A DNA stretch of 64,000 nt, taken from positions 310,001-374,000 of the forward strand of contig JAODTK010000888.1 of assembly GCA_026419785.1 (NCBI GenBank), given 5' to 3'. This document shows positions 22,020-33,875 of this stretch, piece after piece. The DNA comes from Sclerodactyla briareus. Lineage: Eukaryota > Echinodermata > Holothuroidea > Dendrochirotida > Sclerodactylidae. Positions within the stretch are counted from its first letter, which is position 1, and each line of letters starts with the position of its first letter. Made by a program: the position numbers and the translations under genes. The notes below the pieces were generated by a model. The model saw only the letters and a program-made list of their open reading frames with translations, did no database searches and was not told where the DNA came from.

Positions 22020-22745
22020 GACCCCTTTTCGGCTCCAAATGACACCCAGATGACCACTGACTTACAAGTCTTAAACACCTACTGACCCCAACAAAGTACC
22101 ATGATGACAATGACCACAGGTTAGGATTCATCCAGATGCCATAATTGAAGGATTAAGGATTTTTACTCCCAAAAATCCCTCAGGCAGGGACTGGGCCACT
22201 ACTGACTGCTGATGCCCCATATGTGGACACCTTGCACCCCACAATTCGTTTAATGTTAGGAAAAACCTAGGCTCTCCATCAGGAAACCATCTTGCATTTT
22301 TTCTCACATTGGATCATAATGCTTTTACACAATTTACTCTAGCTGATTAGTCTCTTCAATGACTTGTAGGGATCAAGATGACCCAACTGTGCAACTACAT
22401 GGTGCGGCAGTTTGGTCAACATTGAAGAAGGACTAAGTGTACAGGACCCTGATAGAACTCTGACCAAGTAGCTCTTAGTAATCCAAAACCATTCTGCAGG
22501 AGAAGATTCACAGATATTTTTTTAATACTGCCAATATCATGCCTCCTTCAATTTTCTTTAAATCCCTGTAGGTACTATATATAGTCCATGAAACACTGAC
22601 TAATTAACACTGTGACCAGAATCCAAGCATTTTGTAAAACATTTTTTTTTTGCAGTTTTCACATAATAGTCTCAATATGCCTCTTCAATGACATCTTTTG
22701 AACTTGAATCCCTGAACACCCCACGGGTTACCAATGGTCCATAAA
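22020..22745 (-). repeat. Minus-oriented 140-bp type repeats (intronic)
   Basis: Blocks such as CTCTGACCAAGTAGCTCTTAG, CCATTCTGCAGGAGAAG, CACAATTTACTCTAGC and CCTCTTCAATGAC match, in reverse complement, 48770-48970 (CTTCTACAGAATGGTTGGAT...). Confidence 0.55.
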
Positions 22746-23329
22746 ACCAAGGCGAGGAGTCGCCCCCAGTGTTCGCCTGGTGTTGCGCGATCGTTCAGTG
22801 TTTCCATCTAATAGGACAATGTCTACTGAAGACGTGCAGAAGTATAAGTAGTTTTGGGGAAATGAAGAAATGGGACGACAGATCGCGCTAATCATGCAAA
22901 TGAGGAAACAATATTTAACTTCCTATTGATGCATTCGCTCATTTCACATATCTCAGGACAACACGTAATACATGGGGAATCAAACAAACTTGAAAAATTG
23001 GCATGGAATGAACAATTTTACACAGCATAACCACCAGTGACTCGAGTCAATGTAACTTTTTTGGGAAATAAACAAGGTAGACCCATACCAATCAAGCTGC
23101 TTCAGGAAAATCAAACCAACTTTGAAATTGGGGAAACACCATGCGAAATAGGACACAATGAATGAACTCCAGTGTCCTCCACCTATGTGAATAATACAAT
23201 TTGTTATATAGTGAATAATAAAAAGAGTGCTCTATTCACAGAAAGGAGTGGTGATGGAGAAAGAAATCCGACGAACTTGGGAATTTTGCATAACTTATGC
23301 AAATGAGACGACTCAATTACCATATTTGA
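22746..23329. other. No recognised gene (intronic)
   Basis: Unplaced unique or highly diverged sequence. A GC-rich patch (GCGAGGAGTCGCCCCCAGTG) lies near 22754-22773. Confidence 0.35.
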
Positions 23330-23530
23330 CGCGAAAATGAAAATCTAGTCAGTACATCTACTTCATATCCCTCATTGGTTTTCCCGCATCTAGTGCCAAA
23401 CCAATTTGGGTCCAATAGGCACCACGGTTCATCGGTAATCTTGCTAACGAGCCTGTGAACAATAGAGTACCTAAATAGGCTAATTACCTACTTACAGGAC
23501 ACCGCTGCGGTTAGACCGCCAAATTGTTAC
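23330..23530 (+). repeat. Dispersed repeat R3, copy 1
   Basis: Landmarks TCAGTACATCTACTTC, ATCTAGTGCCAAACCAA, GGCACCACGGTTCATCGGTAA, CTTGCTAACGAGCC and AGGCTAATTACC. Same orientation at 26130-26470; reverse complement at 47490-47800. Confidence 0.75.
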
Positions 23531-23631
23531 CCCACTTTGCCAAATGACCAGTTTCTATTTTCTTGCCCGTTAAATCGTAAATAAGCACATTTTATTCAAG
23601 ACTCAACGTTAACCACATCCATGCCACCCGA

Positions 23632-25690
23632 CAGAGGTCAAACGTGAGGGTCGAGGCACCACACATGCAGTTCAACCAATTATATCACATGGGGAAACCT
23701 GCCATCCTTCACAGATATTCAATTCTCCGATAACGCCCAGAAAACAGTTTTTTTGACCCCTAAGGACCGTGAATTGACCTTTAATGAATGGAAGTAAAAT
23801 GTTTATGATGAAATGGTAACTCTCCATGTGATAACATTCCACCTCCTAAGAGCATTTGCATTCTGATAAGCATGGGCAGTGATATTGCCAAAAAAAGTAT
23901 GAATCAGTTTTTGACCCCTATGTGACTTTAATGACCTTCAATGGGGGGGACATGGCAGTTTTTATAAAACTTGTTACTCTCATGTGATGCATCCACCCTA
24001 GAAGCATATGGCATTCCAAGACACGCCCCTAATGTATACGAAACAAAAAGCTAATAAATTTAAACTTTGAACCCCCTTGTACGACCAAAGTAGGTGCCGA
24101 TCGAAGCAGGAGTTGGTTTTCCTCCATAAAGCACACAAAGGTCTATCACCAGATCCAAAAAAACCAGGTTCTATTTTTTGCCGTTAACTCCTTAATAGCA
24201 CATTCTTTATTCCACCCCAAGACTCAACTGTTAACCACAGACCACCCGAAAGCCAGAGGTCAAATTGAGGTCAGAGGTCTACACACATGCAGGTCACAAT
24301 TATATGACAATAGTTAACCTTCCCGCCTTCACAGCTATTCAATTCTCCCGCTTATGGCCAGAAAGAAAACATTTTTGACCACTACAGGAAGTGACCTTGA
24401 ATGACCTTTAAGGACATGGCAGTTTCAATGGAAAAATTGTAACTCTCCATGTGAGACAGCCACTACTAGGGCATTTTGCATTTGATAAGCACGCCCAATG
24501 TTATTGCTTAAAAAGTATTAAAATCAGTTTTTGACCCCTATGTGACCTTTAATGAACCTTCAATGAAATGGCGGTTTTCATAAAATTGTTACTCTCCATG
24601 TTGATGCATCTACTCCTAGAAGCAAATTGCATAAATGAACACGCATAATGATATTGCGAAAAAAAAAAATAAAATGAAAAAAAAGGCTATTAAATTAAAC
24701 TTGACCCCTTGTAACAACGAAAGTATGCGTTAAGCCGATCGAAGCGCGAGGTGGGTTACTCCATAAAGCACAGAAAGGTTATTAACATATCCAAAAATAA
24801 AACAGTTCTTTTTTTTTCCCATAACTCCTTAACTAAGCACATTATTCAAGAATCCACCTTAACCACATGGCAACCGACAGAGGCACATGAGGTCAGAGGT
24901 CACACACATGCTAGGTCAACAATTATATCACAAATGGGAACCTGCCAACCTCACAGATATTAATCGCCGATTAGCACCAGAAAGAAGAAAACAGTCGTGA
25001 CCCCTTAAGTGACCTTGATATGACCGTCAATTACATGGACAGTTCGATGAAAATTGTGAACCTCTCGTGTGATACATCACTCCTGGAGCTTTGGCATTGT
25101 GATGAACCGCCCCCCCCACCCAGTAACCAAAAATCAGTGTAGGTTTTGACTCAAAATTGACCGTTAATGACTCGGAGGACATGACCATTAAAAAAAAACA
25201 TGTAACCCGGATGGGTTACACCCCTTCCTGAAATTTAAACCAATATCAGGAATCAGGTCATGGAAGTGTTTGCAGGAAAACAAGGAGGAAACACATACTA
25301 TTTGGCATTTATATGCCCGTAAGTGACCTTGAAGACCCTGTAGGACATGATGGTTTTTATGGAAAAATGTTCTCCACCATGACGTCCACCCTGTCCTGAA
25401 ATTTCAACATTGCAACCAATGGGTCACTTAAGTTGTCTCCAAAATATTAGTTTTTTGTCCATAAGTGACTTGAATGACCTTTAATGAAATGGTAAGTTTT
25501 TTTTATGAAAAATGTTACTCTCGAGTGAGATGAGCCAGAGTCTACAAGCATATAATGTATCACAAAGTATACTGCGATGCTATTGCCAAAAATGTATGAA
25601 AAGCCAAACCTGGGACCCCGTCGTAACGTGAGAACCAAGTGCTCCGATTAAGCAAGTGCGGAGTTGGTTTGTCTATTCAGCACACAGAGC
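23632..25690 (+). repeat. About 620-bp tandem repeat, just over three copies
   Basis: The block AGAGGTCA...CACACATGCAGGTCA...AATTATATCACA...CCTTCACAGATATTCAATTC recurs at about 23632, 24252 and 24877. CCGATCGAAGC...GGAGTTGGTTT...CATAAAGCACACAAAGG recurs at about 24095, 24735 and 25650. Each unit has GTGACCTTGAATGACCTTTAA and a block ending TGATAAGCACGCCCAATGAT. It lies in the intron of the minus-strand CBX gene. Confidence 0.85.
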
Positions 25691-26129
25691 TCTGTCACAT
25701 ATTCAAATTTTGACAGAATTTGAACAATTTGAATTTTCTTTTGCCCTGGGTTGTAACTCCTAAACGCATTGTAAAATAGGCACATATCAATTTGACATGT
25801 GACCTTTGACATCGTGGACCTCATTCTCAGGGGTTTAGAGTAACCCTGCTGATCATAAAATCACCATGACAAACACTAGAATATCATAACTGCACTTAAT
25901 TCAAATTTGAAAACTTGACCTCCGATATTCTCACGCACAAAGGTCAATGGGGCAAAATTCGGCCGTTTCGACAGAAGGTACCTTTGTGATTCGAAAATGG
26001 CCTCGAAAAATTTGATTGGCTAAAAACATGGTTAAAGGTCAAAAATTAGGTCAAGGTCACACAGAGGAGGGAAGGTCAACGAAGTGAATACAATGGTGCC
26101 AACCCCGAATTGACCTTTGACGACCACAT
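25691..26129. other. Diverged flank of the 620-bp repeat
   Basis: Continues with TGACCT-containing sequence (GTGACCTTTGACATCGTGGACC, GTCAAGGTCAC) that does not align clearly to the full 620-bp unit. No gene. Confidence 0.35.
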
Positions 26130-26475
26130 TTTACGCGTGTGATAAATCTAATCAGTTCATCTAAGTCAATCCGCATCTATGTGCCAAACCAAGACCACCA
26201 TAGCACCTACGGTTCAGCAGTTAATCGTGCTAACGAGCGCCTACCCTAAACAAGAAATTACAGGAAATAGGCTTGGCTAATTACCTTACTTAATTAGTAA
26301 CTTTTGCGCCCCCAAAATCTAATCGAGTCGTGTTCACCCAACCCCGATGCTACCCTGAAAATTTGTCGCAATGCGCACTTGCGTTCGAAAGATATATTTG
26401 CTCATCGAGAAAGGTGACACCACACACACAACACACCCACACGCACAACACCACATACACACACAAACACAGGCA
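26130..26475 (+). repeat. Dispersed repeat R3, copy 2, with CA tail
   Basis: CAGTTCATCTAAGTCAATCC, ATGTGCCAAACCAAGACC, CGTGCTAACGAGCGCC, GAGTCGTGTTCACCCAACC, TTCGAAAGATAT, then (CA)n at 26415-26470. The reverse complement is at 47490-47800, including the matching (GT)n. Confidence 0.8.
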
Positions 26476-26559
26476 ATAGGACCACTAAGTATCCTCCTGA
26501 ATTACATTCAGGAGAGACAAAAACCTGTGACCAAGGTTATGATCACCCATCCAAAATAA

Positions 26560-26880
26560 TCTGTTAGGATGAGAGGGCATTTTGGTGGTTTTCCAAATAA
26601 CGGCCCATGATGTCTCTTCATTCGTCTTTGACCTAGGCACGTCAAAAAAAAAAAAAAAAAAACAAAAAACCAGTGTCAAAACTTAGATACAGTAAAAAAA
26701 AAAGGCAAACCAAAAAAGTTGAAAGTTTACAGACGGTCCAACAGGAGAACGAACAGACAGGTAGATAGACAGAAGAGAAGGTAAGACGACTGTGGCTGAT
26801 ACGAAGCTCACCCAGCATGGCTGGTTGAGGAACCTGTGAGCTAAAAATGGGGGGGCGGGTGTGTGGCCAACAAGTGCTCC
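26560..26880. repeat. Repeat tail with A runs and (ACAG)/(GATA) tract
   Basis: A18 near 26646-26662, GAACAGACAGGTAGATAGACAG at 26748-26770, then GCTCACCCAGCATGGCTGG. Same module as 14561-14725. Confidence 0.6.
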
Positions 26881-27088
26881 CACCAGGAAAAGGTTCTAGA
26901 TACGGTATCTATGATATCTTATGGTACCTAACATAACAAAGCAATTATACAAAATTTTGCAATCTGTGCAAGTGCAACATATAAACTCCTGATTACACTC
27001 TCAAGCTAGACCCAACCCAGTAAGGAAACTACAGCTGCTTTCAATGTTAAATGTGAGAGTGATCATCAAGGTTTCAAAACACACTCAC
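26881..27088 (-). other. Intronic sequence after CBX chromodomain exon
   Basis: Begins, reading the minus strand, with the donor GTGAGTGTG at 27088-27080. Nothing else recognised. Confidence 0.4.
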
Positions 27089-27150
27089 TTTGCTTCAAAG
27101 TTCCAAGAGCTTGATCCAAGCTGTTTCCCTCTTGTTCCCAGGTATTGTGC
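27089..27150 (-). CDS. CBX chromodomain, second exon piece (TWE/NSLD part)
   Basis: A 62-nt exon. The acceptor CTTTTATTCAG ends at 27151 and a strong donor GTGAGTG starts at 27088. The translation is HNTWEQEGNSLDQALGTLKQ. This is the chromodomain segment that follows KWKGW and normally reads as [H/Y]NTWEPE-NILD. In CBX genes it is a separate short exon, which is the architecture seen here. The Trp of TWE, part of the methyl-lysine cage region, is kept. The usual Pro after WE is Gln, and Asn-Ile-Leu-Asp is Asn-Ser-Leu-Asp, so the copy is diverged or carries errors. It belongs with 28922-28970 (upstream) and 20341-20806 (downstream). The exon carrying the basic motif after the chromodomain was not found between 27.1 and 20.8 kb. 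Confidence 0.72.
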
Positions 27151-28614
27151 CTGAATAAAAGAAAAATGATAATAATTATAATGATTAATATGAGAGCCAG
27201 AATCCATTGCGAAGACACTCGTGGCGCATTCTAAAATAGTAAAACACTCTTCTTCGTTCCTCGATCCACTTCACTACGTGCAACCTCCTGTTTTAATCTT
27301 GCCAGCTATATGGCTGTGAAATATCTTTTCCTCATGTGCGCTCAGTTATTCAATGGGCTCCTATTTCTGTAAGGTCAGCGGAAAGCGTGAATGGTTTTTT
27401 TCAAATCAAGGCTTAATAAAATGTTTCTCTTCTTTAGGGCCTTTTCACAATTGTAGCTTTGTGGCTTCCTTTCATTTTTCACTCTTGTTTGAGTTCTATG
27501 TCTTGGAACTGTGTTTCTTTTTTTGGAACGCATGGAGTACTCTGGTTTGATTATTGCAACTTGATATTGCGCTATATAAAGATTACACATTATTAGTATT
27601 AATTAAGAAAAATTATTAAGAAAAAATAAGTGGGGGGAATGGAAGAACGAAAGCATAATTTTCATTAATAAATGATGATTAGCAAAAAATTGAAGGTATC
27701 AAAAGGGACCAGCTGCAGGAAACAACAGAGTTATATGGTGAGGAAGGACAGGAGAAATAGACAGGTCCATGTAAAGATCCTATGTCAAGTGTGCAGAATA
27801 ATTAGGGAGCCTTATTAGCATATGCATGGTGCCATGGGTTGACAGCGCAGGGGAAATCCATATTTTATTGGATTAAATTTTCAATTTAAGACTCATCATT
27901 ACACATTAGGGCTCTAATGTATTTATCTTACCAAAGTAACAACAATCAACGCAACGCCCGCCTTTAATTACACTGAGTAAGTTTGAAGTGAAAATAATAT
28001 GTGAATTGTATGTATAGAAAACCAAAGAAAAGAATAATCCGGGTTTATGCGGGTATGACATAATATTATTGCATGGGATGCTTTTCCATCTTATGCAAAT
28101 AAAGCGGATTCAAAGGTCTAACTTTGTAACAAAAGAACCAGAAAGCCATAAGACTTAGTGATTCCTTACCTCATTTCTGTTAACTTTTGGCCAGACATAA
28201 CAAACAGATTGACGACATTGTACCACTCAGTATGGGCAACATTACATTTCTGATAGATTTCCCATTCTCCCTAAGAATACCCCATTGCATTTTACAACAA
28301 TACACAGGTTACTCAGTCTAAAAAAAAAGCCACATCACCTAATTTCACAACTGGATCAACCAAGCATTTTTCATTGTCACATATGCATTAGCAGTTAACA
28401 ACCCCAAAATCAACATTGTTTGGGAGGAATTCCCTCCTGGGGATATGTTTTGGGAGAGTTGTTCGCGTTTCAGGGTCAACATGGCATCCTGGTGGAAGTT
28501 AGGCTATCATGTTGTGTAGGATGAAATTGCCAAAAAATTTGATTCAGAAGGGATTTTTCTATTTTAAACCAAAATTGTGACCCCACAAAGAAAGTTCACA
28601 CCAGATTCCTCCCT
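27151..28614. other. Probable CBX intron
   Basis: Short frames only. AT-rich (TAATAATTATAATG near 27170). No recognised domain. A copy of the AGAAAGCC...GTGATTCCTTA module lies near 28139-28168 and leads into a satellite unit. Confidence 0.45.
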
Positions 28615-28805
28615 CCGTCCGGCTCATCAACCAAGTGCTCTAGACATAATCGTGTTTACAAGGATTTGAAAAAAAAAAGACTTTGAGACCTCTGTTACCT
28701 CAGATGACTTCAGACCTTACCCCAAGCAAAAGGGTTCATGTACTCTAATGGGGAACAAACTACCAATATGAGCTGCAATCCTTCCAGGTGTGGTAAAATA
28801 CTGTA
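28615..28805 (-). repeat. Satellite-family unit inside CBX intron, minus orientation
   Basis: TCATCAACCAAGTGCTCTAG, GTTTACAAGGATTTG, TTACCTCAGATGACTTCAG, GGGTTCATGTACTC, ATGGGGAACAAACTACC and CTTCCAGGTGTGG correspond in order to the 50.8-56 kb monomer read on the minus strand. Confidence 0.75.
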
Positions 28806-28921
28806 CAGTTCTTCACAAGAGATGCATAGCAGTAACAAAACCACATGTATTGTTCAATATTTGTTTTTTGGCATCTGACAAGTGGTGAAACATGCGGGCA
28901 CTTGAGTCCAGAATACTGATC

Positions 28922-28970
28922 CTTCTTGTTGGACCATCCTTCCACTTTATCAAGGAACTCCACTTTTGCC
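28922..28970 (-). CDS. CBX chromodomain, first visible exon piece (KWKGW part)
   Basis: The acceptor TTGTGCCTTTGCAG ends at 28971, and the exon starts GGCAAAAGTGGAG. With three single-base indels it reads GKVEFLIKWKGWSNK, the central beta strand and aromatic-cage part of a Polycomb-type chromodomain. Uncorrected, one frame gives KVEFL and GWSNK, and another gives LIKWK. The exon end is near AACAAGAAG followed by GATCAGT, which is a GTCAGT donor with one extra base. The split just before GKVEFL and after WSNK matches the usual CBX exon arrangement. The exon with the start codon and VFAAE-type sequence was not found farther upstream in this window. The phase with the next exon cannot be checked because of the indels. 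Confidence 0.68.
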
Positions 28971-31255
28971 CTGCAAAGGCACAATGAAGAGTGCAAATAG
29001 AGGTATATAGTGGACTACAATGGGTTTCTTCTTACTTCTCACATTGCTTCATCTCAACATACGAATAACCATTATCAATTACTGAGAGACTTTTCCTTTT
29101 TTTTTGGATGCTTGGCATGGGAGAACGATGGGGGGGGGGGGGGGGGGGGTAATACAATTTCAATTTATTCACAGATTCAGTTTCTTTCTCATTACTGGTA
29201 GGTTGCTATATCTCAGATCTTATCATAGTCTTTCATAGTCGGAGCATTGACTCCAGTTTCCGGACGTAAACGTCAACATTAGACAGCCTTACTGAATTAC
29301 GAAACTCATGTTGGATGAATTGGAAACGAATTTGTTTGAAAAATAACTGACCACTAATATTTACGCATACTGCCGAGGGAAAAAAAAAAAAAAACAACTT
29401 CTATTTGGTTGAAACAAAACAAAATGGCGTTAACAAACACGGACATCTTTTGATAGGTTTCGCGATGCATTATCACTAAAAATGTGATGAGAAATGGATA
29501 TATCGAAGGTTTACCCCCCTTCGCAAGTGATTGAAATCCTCCCTTACTTTACAGGTACTTGTGGCACCATCTAAACCACATTTGGTTGAGCTCATACAAC
29601 CACTGGTGTGAATATTAGTAGAAATGGGAACAGTTATAAATGTGTCAAACTAGTTGGTTCTATTGACTCTTCAGAGGTTGTGTATTGTGAGATTACTTTG
29701 TTTGAAAAATTTAATCCCTGTGAAGTTGTTTCAAATGTGGAGACCACTTTTTTGGTGTCTTCACGACAAAAACTATCTCATTTGGCCTAGAATAGACAAC
29801 AACAACTGAAGTCGATATAACGCATATTTTTTTTCATTATTGACTTGGTTGCTTTTACTGCAATCAGAAAAGAATTGATATACATACAACCCCAATTTCC
29901 AAAATATAGCTCCTATGTGGCCCTAAAATAACTGATGACATGTATTCACAGTCTAGTGTGTCCACAATCGGACACATCTGTACTTCTAAACGGCGTCATT
30001 GGGTGAAAATGTAACAGGATTAGTTTTCATACAACCGAATAGGTTGAGGGGTAGGACAATGATATTATGAACTTTTGCAAAATATGAACCACTTTAGCCT
30101 AGGCTACAAGGCCCCATTAGTTGGTTTAATAAATTACCATCACCATTATGACAGCCATCCTTCTTGGTTGGTTTTATTATTGTGCAATCAGCGAACAGAT
30201 CCTGCCTTCAAAATAGGTCTTACATAATGGGAAATCAAATGAAATTCTAGAACCTATATCTGAACAATTGAACTGAAATTGTGAAACATTAATGGAATCC
30301 TGAAGAAACATACCTGAAAAAATGAGTGGAAAACCTATAAATTTATTGAAATTCTGACGCCTCTGCTCCCATTCTTCTGGAGTTCTTCAGGAACTTTTCT
30401 GGGTCCTAGTGTTGTTTTTATATGAAGGACATTAACCACCAATTGACTCACAACTACGCTTAGGGATGAGGCCCCCAAGGCATGTTACACCATCGTTATT
30501 CCACCATTGCGCCGCATAGTAACCCTCGATAAAATGTTCCCTGGAACTGGAGTATGTGTACTTTCCTTGCAGCGAAAAAATCATAGTGATCCCATAGAAC
30601 CTATCAATTTCATCATGCTGTTGTCTCTGTGTCCTTTCTTTTTAACATTACCAGTCTCTATAAGTACATCAGCGTCCAATTATTGGTTGCGAACTTTCTC
30701 TTTCGACCTTCGAGACAGTTAGTGACTATAGATGTTTTTCTTGTGTTGCATGTGAGCCACGCCCCATTCAGTTTTGACTGTTCATGTATGACAGTTGAAC
30801 AAACTCACACAGTGGGTGCCACTGTAGCACTGTGTACTAAAGTTGACAGCTTCTCATTTTGTCAACATTCAGCTGTTTCGGAATTAATCACCTTAGCTAC
30901 CAAACACGGTACTAAATCAAATTATGTATTTTTCGCCGATCCAAGCCGCCGCCGTGTAGTCCAGCTCAGTCAACTACCTGTTGAAAATTATAAAACTGCC
31001 CCACGTGTGTTGCGAATTGGCTGTGTACTTTCCATTATTTGCCAATTACTTGCCAGCCACGACATCGCAGCTTGGTAACGTAAATACGTAATAATAAAAC
31101 TGCATGCAAAGCTACATGTTGCTTGCTTACTCGCCCAATGCTGTTGCACTAGTTTCAAGACATAGCCCTGTTTGGAACACGTGGTCATCACCTACTTACT
31201 GTTCACTCGCATTCTGACGATGCATTCCCAATGTTTCGTGTGGGCCTACAATTCT
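28971..31255. other. No recognised gene; G20 run at 29130-29149
   Basis: Contains a homopolymer of 20 G and an A14 run near 29382-29394. The open frame at 29608-29790 (+, NSYKCVKLVGSIDSSEVV...) is protein-like but unrecognised. If the minus CBX gene continues upstream, part of this is its intron. Confidence 0.4.
30629..31078 (+). CDS. Hypothetical open frame, 149 codons
   Basis: Long for this window, with a Cys-containing, moderately hydrophobic translation (for example THTVGATVALCTKVDSFSF, then SELITLATKHGTKSNYVFF). No domain, splice signals or repeat similarity recognised. A chance frame is a real alternative at this length. Confidence 0.2.
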   Translation: MSFLFNITSLYKYISVQLLVANFLFRPSRQLVTIDVFLVLHVSHAPFSFDCSCMTVEQTHTVGATVALCTKVDSFSFCQHSAVSELITLATKHGTKSNYVFFADPSRRRVVQLSQLPVENYKTAPRVLRIGCVLSIICQLLASHDIAAW

Positions 31256-31389
31256 ATAAATTGAAAAACAAACTAGACCTTGTAGGCGGTTAAAACCGCC
31301 CAAGTGGATTATCCCACTGTTGAGCATTGATGCTTTTGAGCATCATTGGGAAGAAGTATCTAACAACCCCAATAAAGACCCCATTTTGG

Positions 31390-32335
31390 TCAGAAACCAA
31401 GACAAACTTCGCCCACCAAGTTTTGTTGTAATCCATGGGTGTTAATAGGCACATTGATATGCAAATTTGACCCATGGGGCTTTGAAATGACTTCTAACTT
31501 TGGTGAGTGAAACCAATGTAGCCCCCATCCACCAAGTTTCGTTCAAATCTGACAAAGTTTGAAAATTCGCATAAATTTGCACGTTTCACCTCCGATGACC
31601 TGGAAATGACCTCCACATTTTTGGGATTCAACTATAGTTCGTTCCCACCAAGTTTCGTTCAAATCTGACAAAGTTCGGAAAATCGCATAAATTTCGCAAT
31701 TTGACCTTTGATGACCTTGAAATACCTCCACATTTTTCGGGTCAACTATACGCTCCTTCTACCCACCAAGTTTCGTTCAAATCTGACAAAGTTTGAAAAT
31801 TCGCATAAATTTGCACGTTTCACCTCCGATGACCTTGAATGACCTCCACATTTTTGGGATTCAACTATAGTTCGTTCCCACCAAGTTTCGTTCAAATCTG
31901 ACAAAGTTCGGAAAATCGCATAAATTTCGCCAAATTTGACATTGATGACATTGAAAATTACCTCCACATTTTCGGATTCAATATACCTCTCGACCCACCC
32001 AAGTTTCGTTCAAATCCGACTAACTTGAAAATTTAGCGAAAAATTATGCAAATTAGCAGCCCCCAGTATTGCAGCGATGCACACTTCCGAACTCATCCGA
32101 GATTTCACTAGGGCGGACACGTTGTCCCAAGTCTCAGATCGATCGGTTAAAGCATTAAAGGATTATTGTGCTAACGGGAAATCTTCCAATCGTGGAAAAT
32201 TATGCAAATTAGTGGACCCCGTTCATGTGGCGAGGCCCACTTTCGAACTCATCCGAGATTTCACTAAGGCGGACATGTGTGCCAAGTTTCGGCTCAAACG
32301 GTCAGTGTTGTAGAGCTATTGCGCTAACAAGAACG
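31390..32335 (+). repeat. About 117-bp tandem repeat, five or six copies
   Basis: ACCAAGTTTCGTTCAAATCTGAC recurs near 31530, 31648, 31764, 31881 and 31999. Each is followed by AAAATCGCATAAATTT and TTTGACCTTTGATGACCTTG with CTCCACATTTTTGGG. Two larger, related units at 32090-32330 (CGAACTCATCCGAGATTTCAC) end the array. Open minus frames at 31543-31967 are simply repeat-encoded. Confidence 0.88.
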
Positions 32336-32365
32336 CGGCGGCGGACGCGGCGAAGCCAAACCATA

Positions 32366-32386
32366 ATATCCCCGAAGTGGGGATAT
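32366..32386. other. Terminal hairpin ATATCCCC/GGGGATAT
   Basis: Perfect 8-bp arms with loop GAAGT, directly after GCGGCGGACGCGGCG...AAACCATA at the end of the 117-bp array. A diverged counterpart (AAACCATAATACCCCGAC) ends the related block at 46615-46640. Confidence 0.75.
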
Positions 32387-32389
32387 ATT

Positions 32390-33289
32390 AATGTGAATGA
32401 TTGGGCAATTGGTGAAAAAAAAATTATACACAAAGGTTAAGCGCAGATCTGGTGGTTTTTTAGGGCTGATTTTAGACTGTGCCGTGCTTCAGTTTTCTTG
32501 CCTACCTAATCAGTCACGTTTGGGGCTTTGGGCTTACTGGTAATTGCACAAGCGATCTGTTTGTACTGTGCATGTGCGGCGCCGGGCGTACATACATGGG
32601 TACGTGTGGAAGAATGTAGTAGTTTTTTTTTTTTCGTGGGGGGGGGGTTCGTTATTTCTGCACGTTGCATGTTTTAAAAGAGAGAGACACGTGGTATGAT
32701 GCTCCGTGCAGGATTATTTGCAATTATTTGTTCATTCCCCCATATCATAATGGAGCAGTCTGATTGATGAAGAAGATTGGCCTGCATTTACACACCTGAA
32801 ATATTGTACTAGACATAAATGAATATGGAGGGGATAACAATGCTGGATTTTATCACTAATGGCATTAACTAGATGAAGTCATGGAAGCCCATAATATCAA
32901 GATCACGCTGACTTGTTTTCTTTGTTTTTCTTATAATTGTTTTCATTAGAATATAATTCAGTACGAACAAAATATGCTAAGGGATATACATTTCTTTGAA
33001 CTAGAGACACCGTACCTATTGGGCCTAAGTAACATCGCCCTTGGGCGGGACCTGTTGTTTTGTTTGGGGTTCACGGAGCAGTACGTCCCAATGGTGCAAA
33101 TACCTCCTGTTGAACGGCATCGCGTCAAAACCGGAAAAACCGATTTGACTCGGTTAGCAAATCGAAAATGACCGGTTTTGATCAGGAAAAATAGGAACTA
33201 AACGTCCTGCACCTTAAGTAGCTGCTCTTTTGGAGTCTATTGGAATGCATTCTCTCACAACACTACCTCGGTGCTCTCCTGAATGAGAA
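32390..33289. other. No recognised gene
   Basis: T and G homopolymers at 32621-32648. Short frames only. Confidence 0.4.
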
Positions 33290-33875
33290 TCATTTTTTTA
33301 CTCATGTTGATATTATTTGCTGAAGTGCAAGCAGAACTCTTGGGTTTCTGAATGAAATCTGCATAATTTTTCGGCCCCAGAAGTGTGTGAGCTGGCCTAT
33401 ACCTCCTTGTGGGCCGCTCAACCCGAAAGTATGCTTCACAAATCTGGGATCCCCTTTATAAACAATGATCTGAATGAAATTGAAAGAATTCAGATAAGAG
33501 CTACATGTGTTGTGTGACCTTGACTGAAACAGGACTTCCGTATAGACCAGACAAGTGTTTTGTGACAGAATTATGAGTACCAAACTGGGAACCACTGTCT
33601 GAAGGGAGAACGAAGAAAAAAGGCCAGGCCTTGAACTCTTCTACCACAGGTATCAATGACATAATGGCAGTTCACCCAATGACAATGAGACTGTAGGGTC
33701 CTGGCCAACTAATCCACAAATCCCCCTGAATATAAAGTCTTCCCACTTCCAGTACAGTACCCTTCAAACTATTTAGAGAAGTCGGCGAGCGAAATGAATT
33801 ACCATCACATATTCAGGAAAGTTTAAAAGTGTTTCCAAGGACAGCATGCCCTAACACGATACTTCGCGGGGCTGT
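33290..33875 (+). mobile_element. Non-LTR retrotransposon 3' fragment (RT C-terminal domain)
   Basis: Plus-strand frames, joined across several indels, carry the conserved tail of jockey/CR1-type polymerases: NLHNFSAPEVCELAYTSLV, KYASQIWDPLYK, then GLELFYHRYQ, STVPFKLFREVGERNELPSH and IQESLKVF. The order (charged R-W-D motif, then the W/R-NELP-IQES tail) is that of the region after the RT palm. The catalytic YADD part is absent, so this is a strongly 5'-truncated, dead copy. A different copy from those at 11.4 and 56.3 kb. Confidence 0.75.

Noticed and set aside
31543..31967. Minus frames with repeated SDLNETWWERTIVESQKCGG
   Set aside because: They are encoded by the 117-bp tandem repeat and change with its period. 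Not a repeat protein with support.
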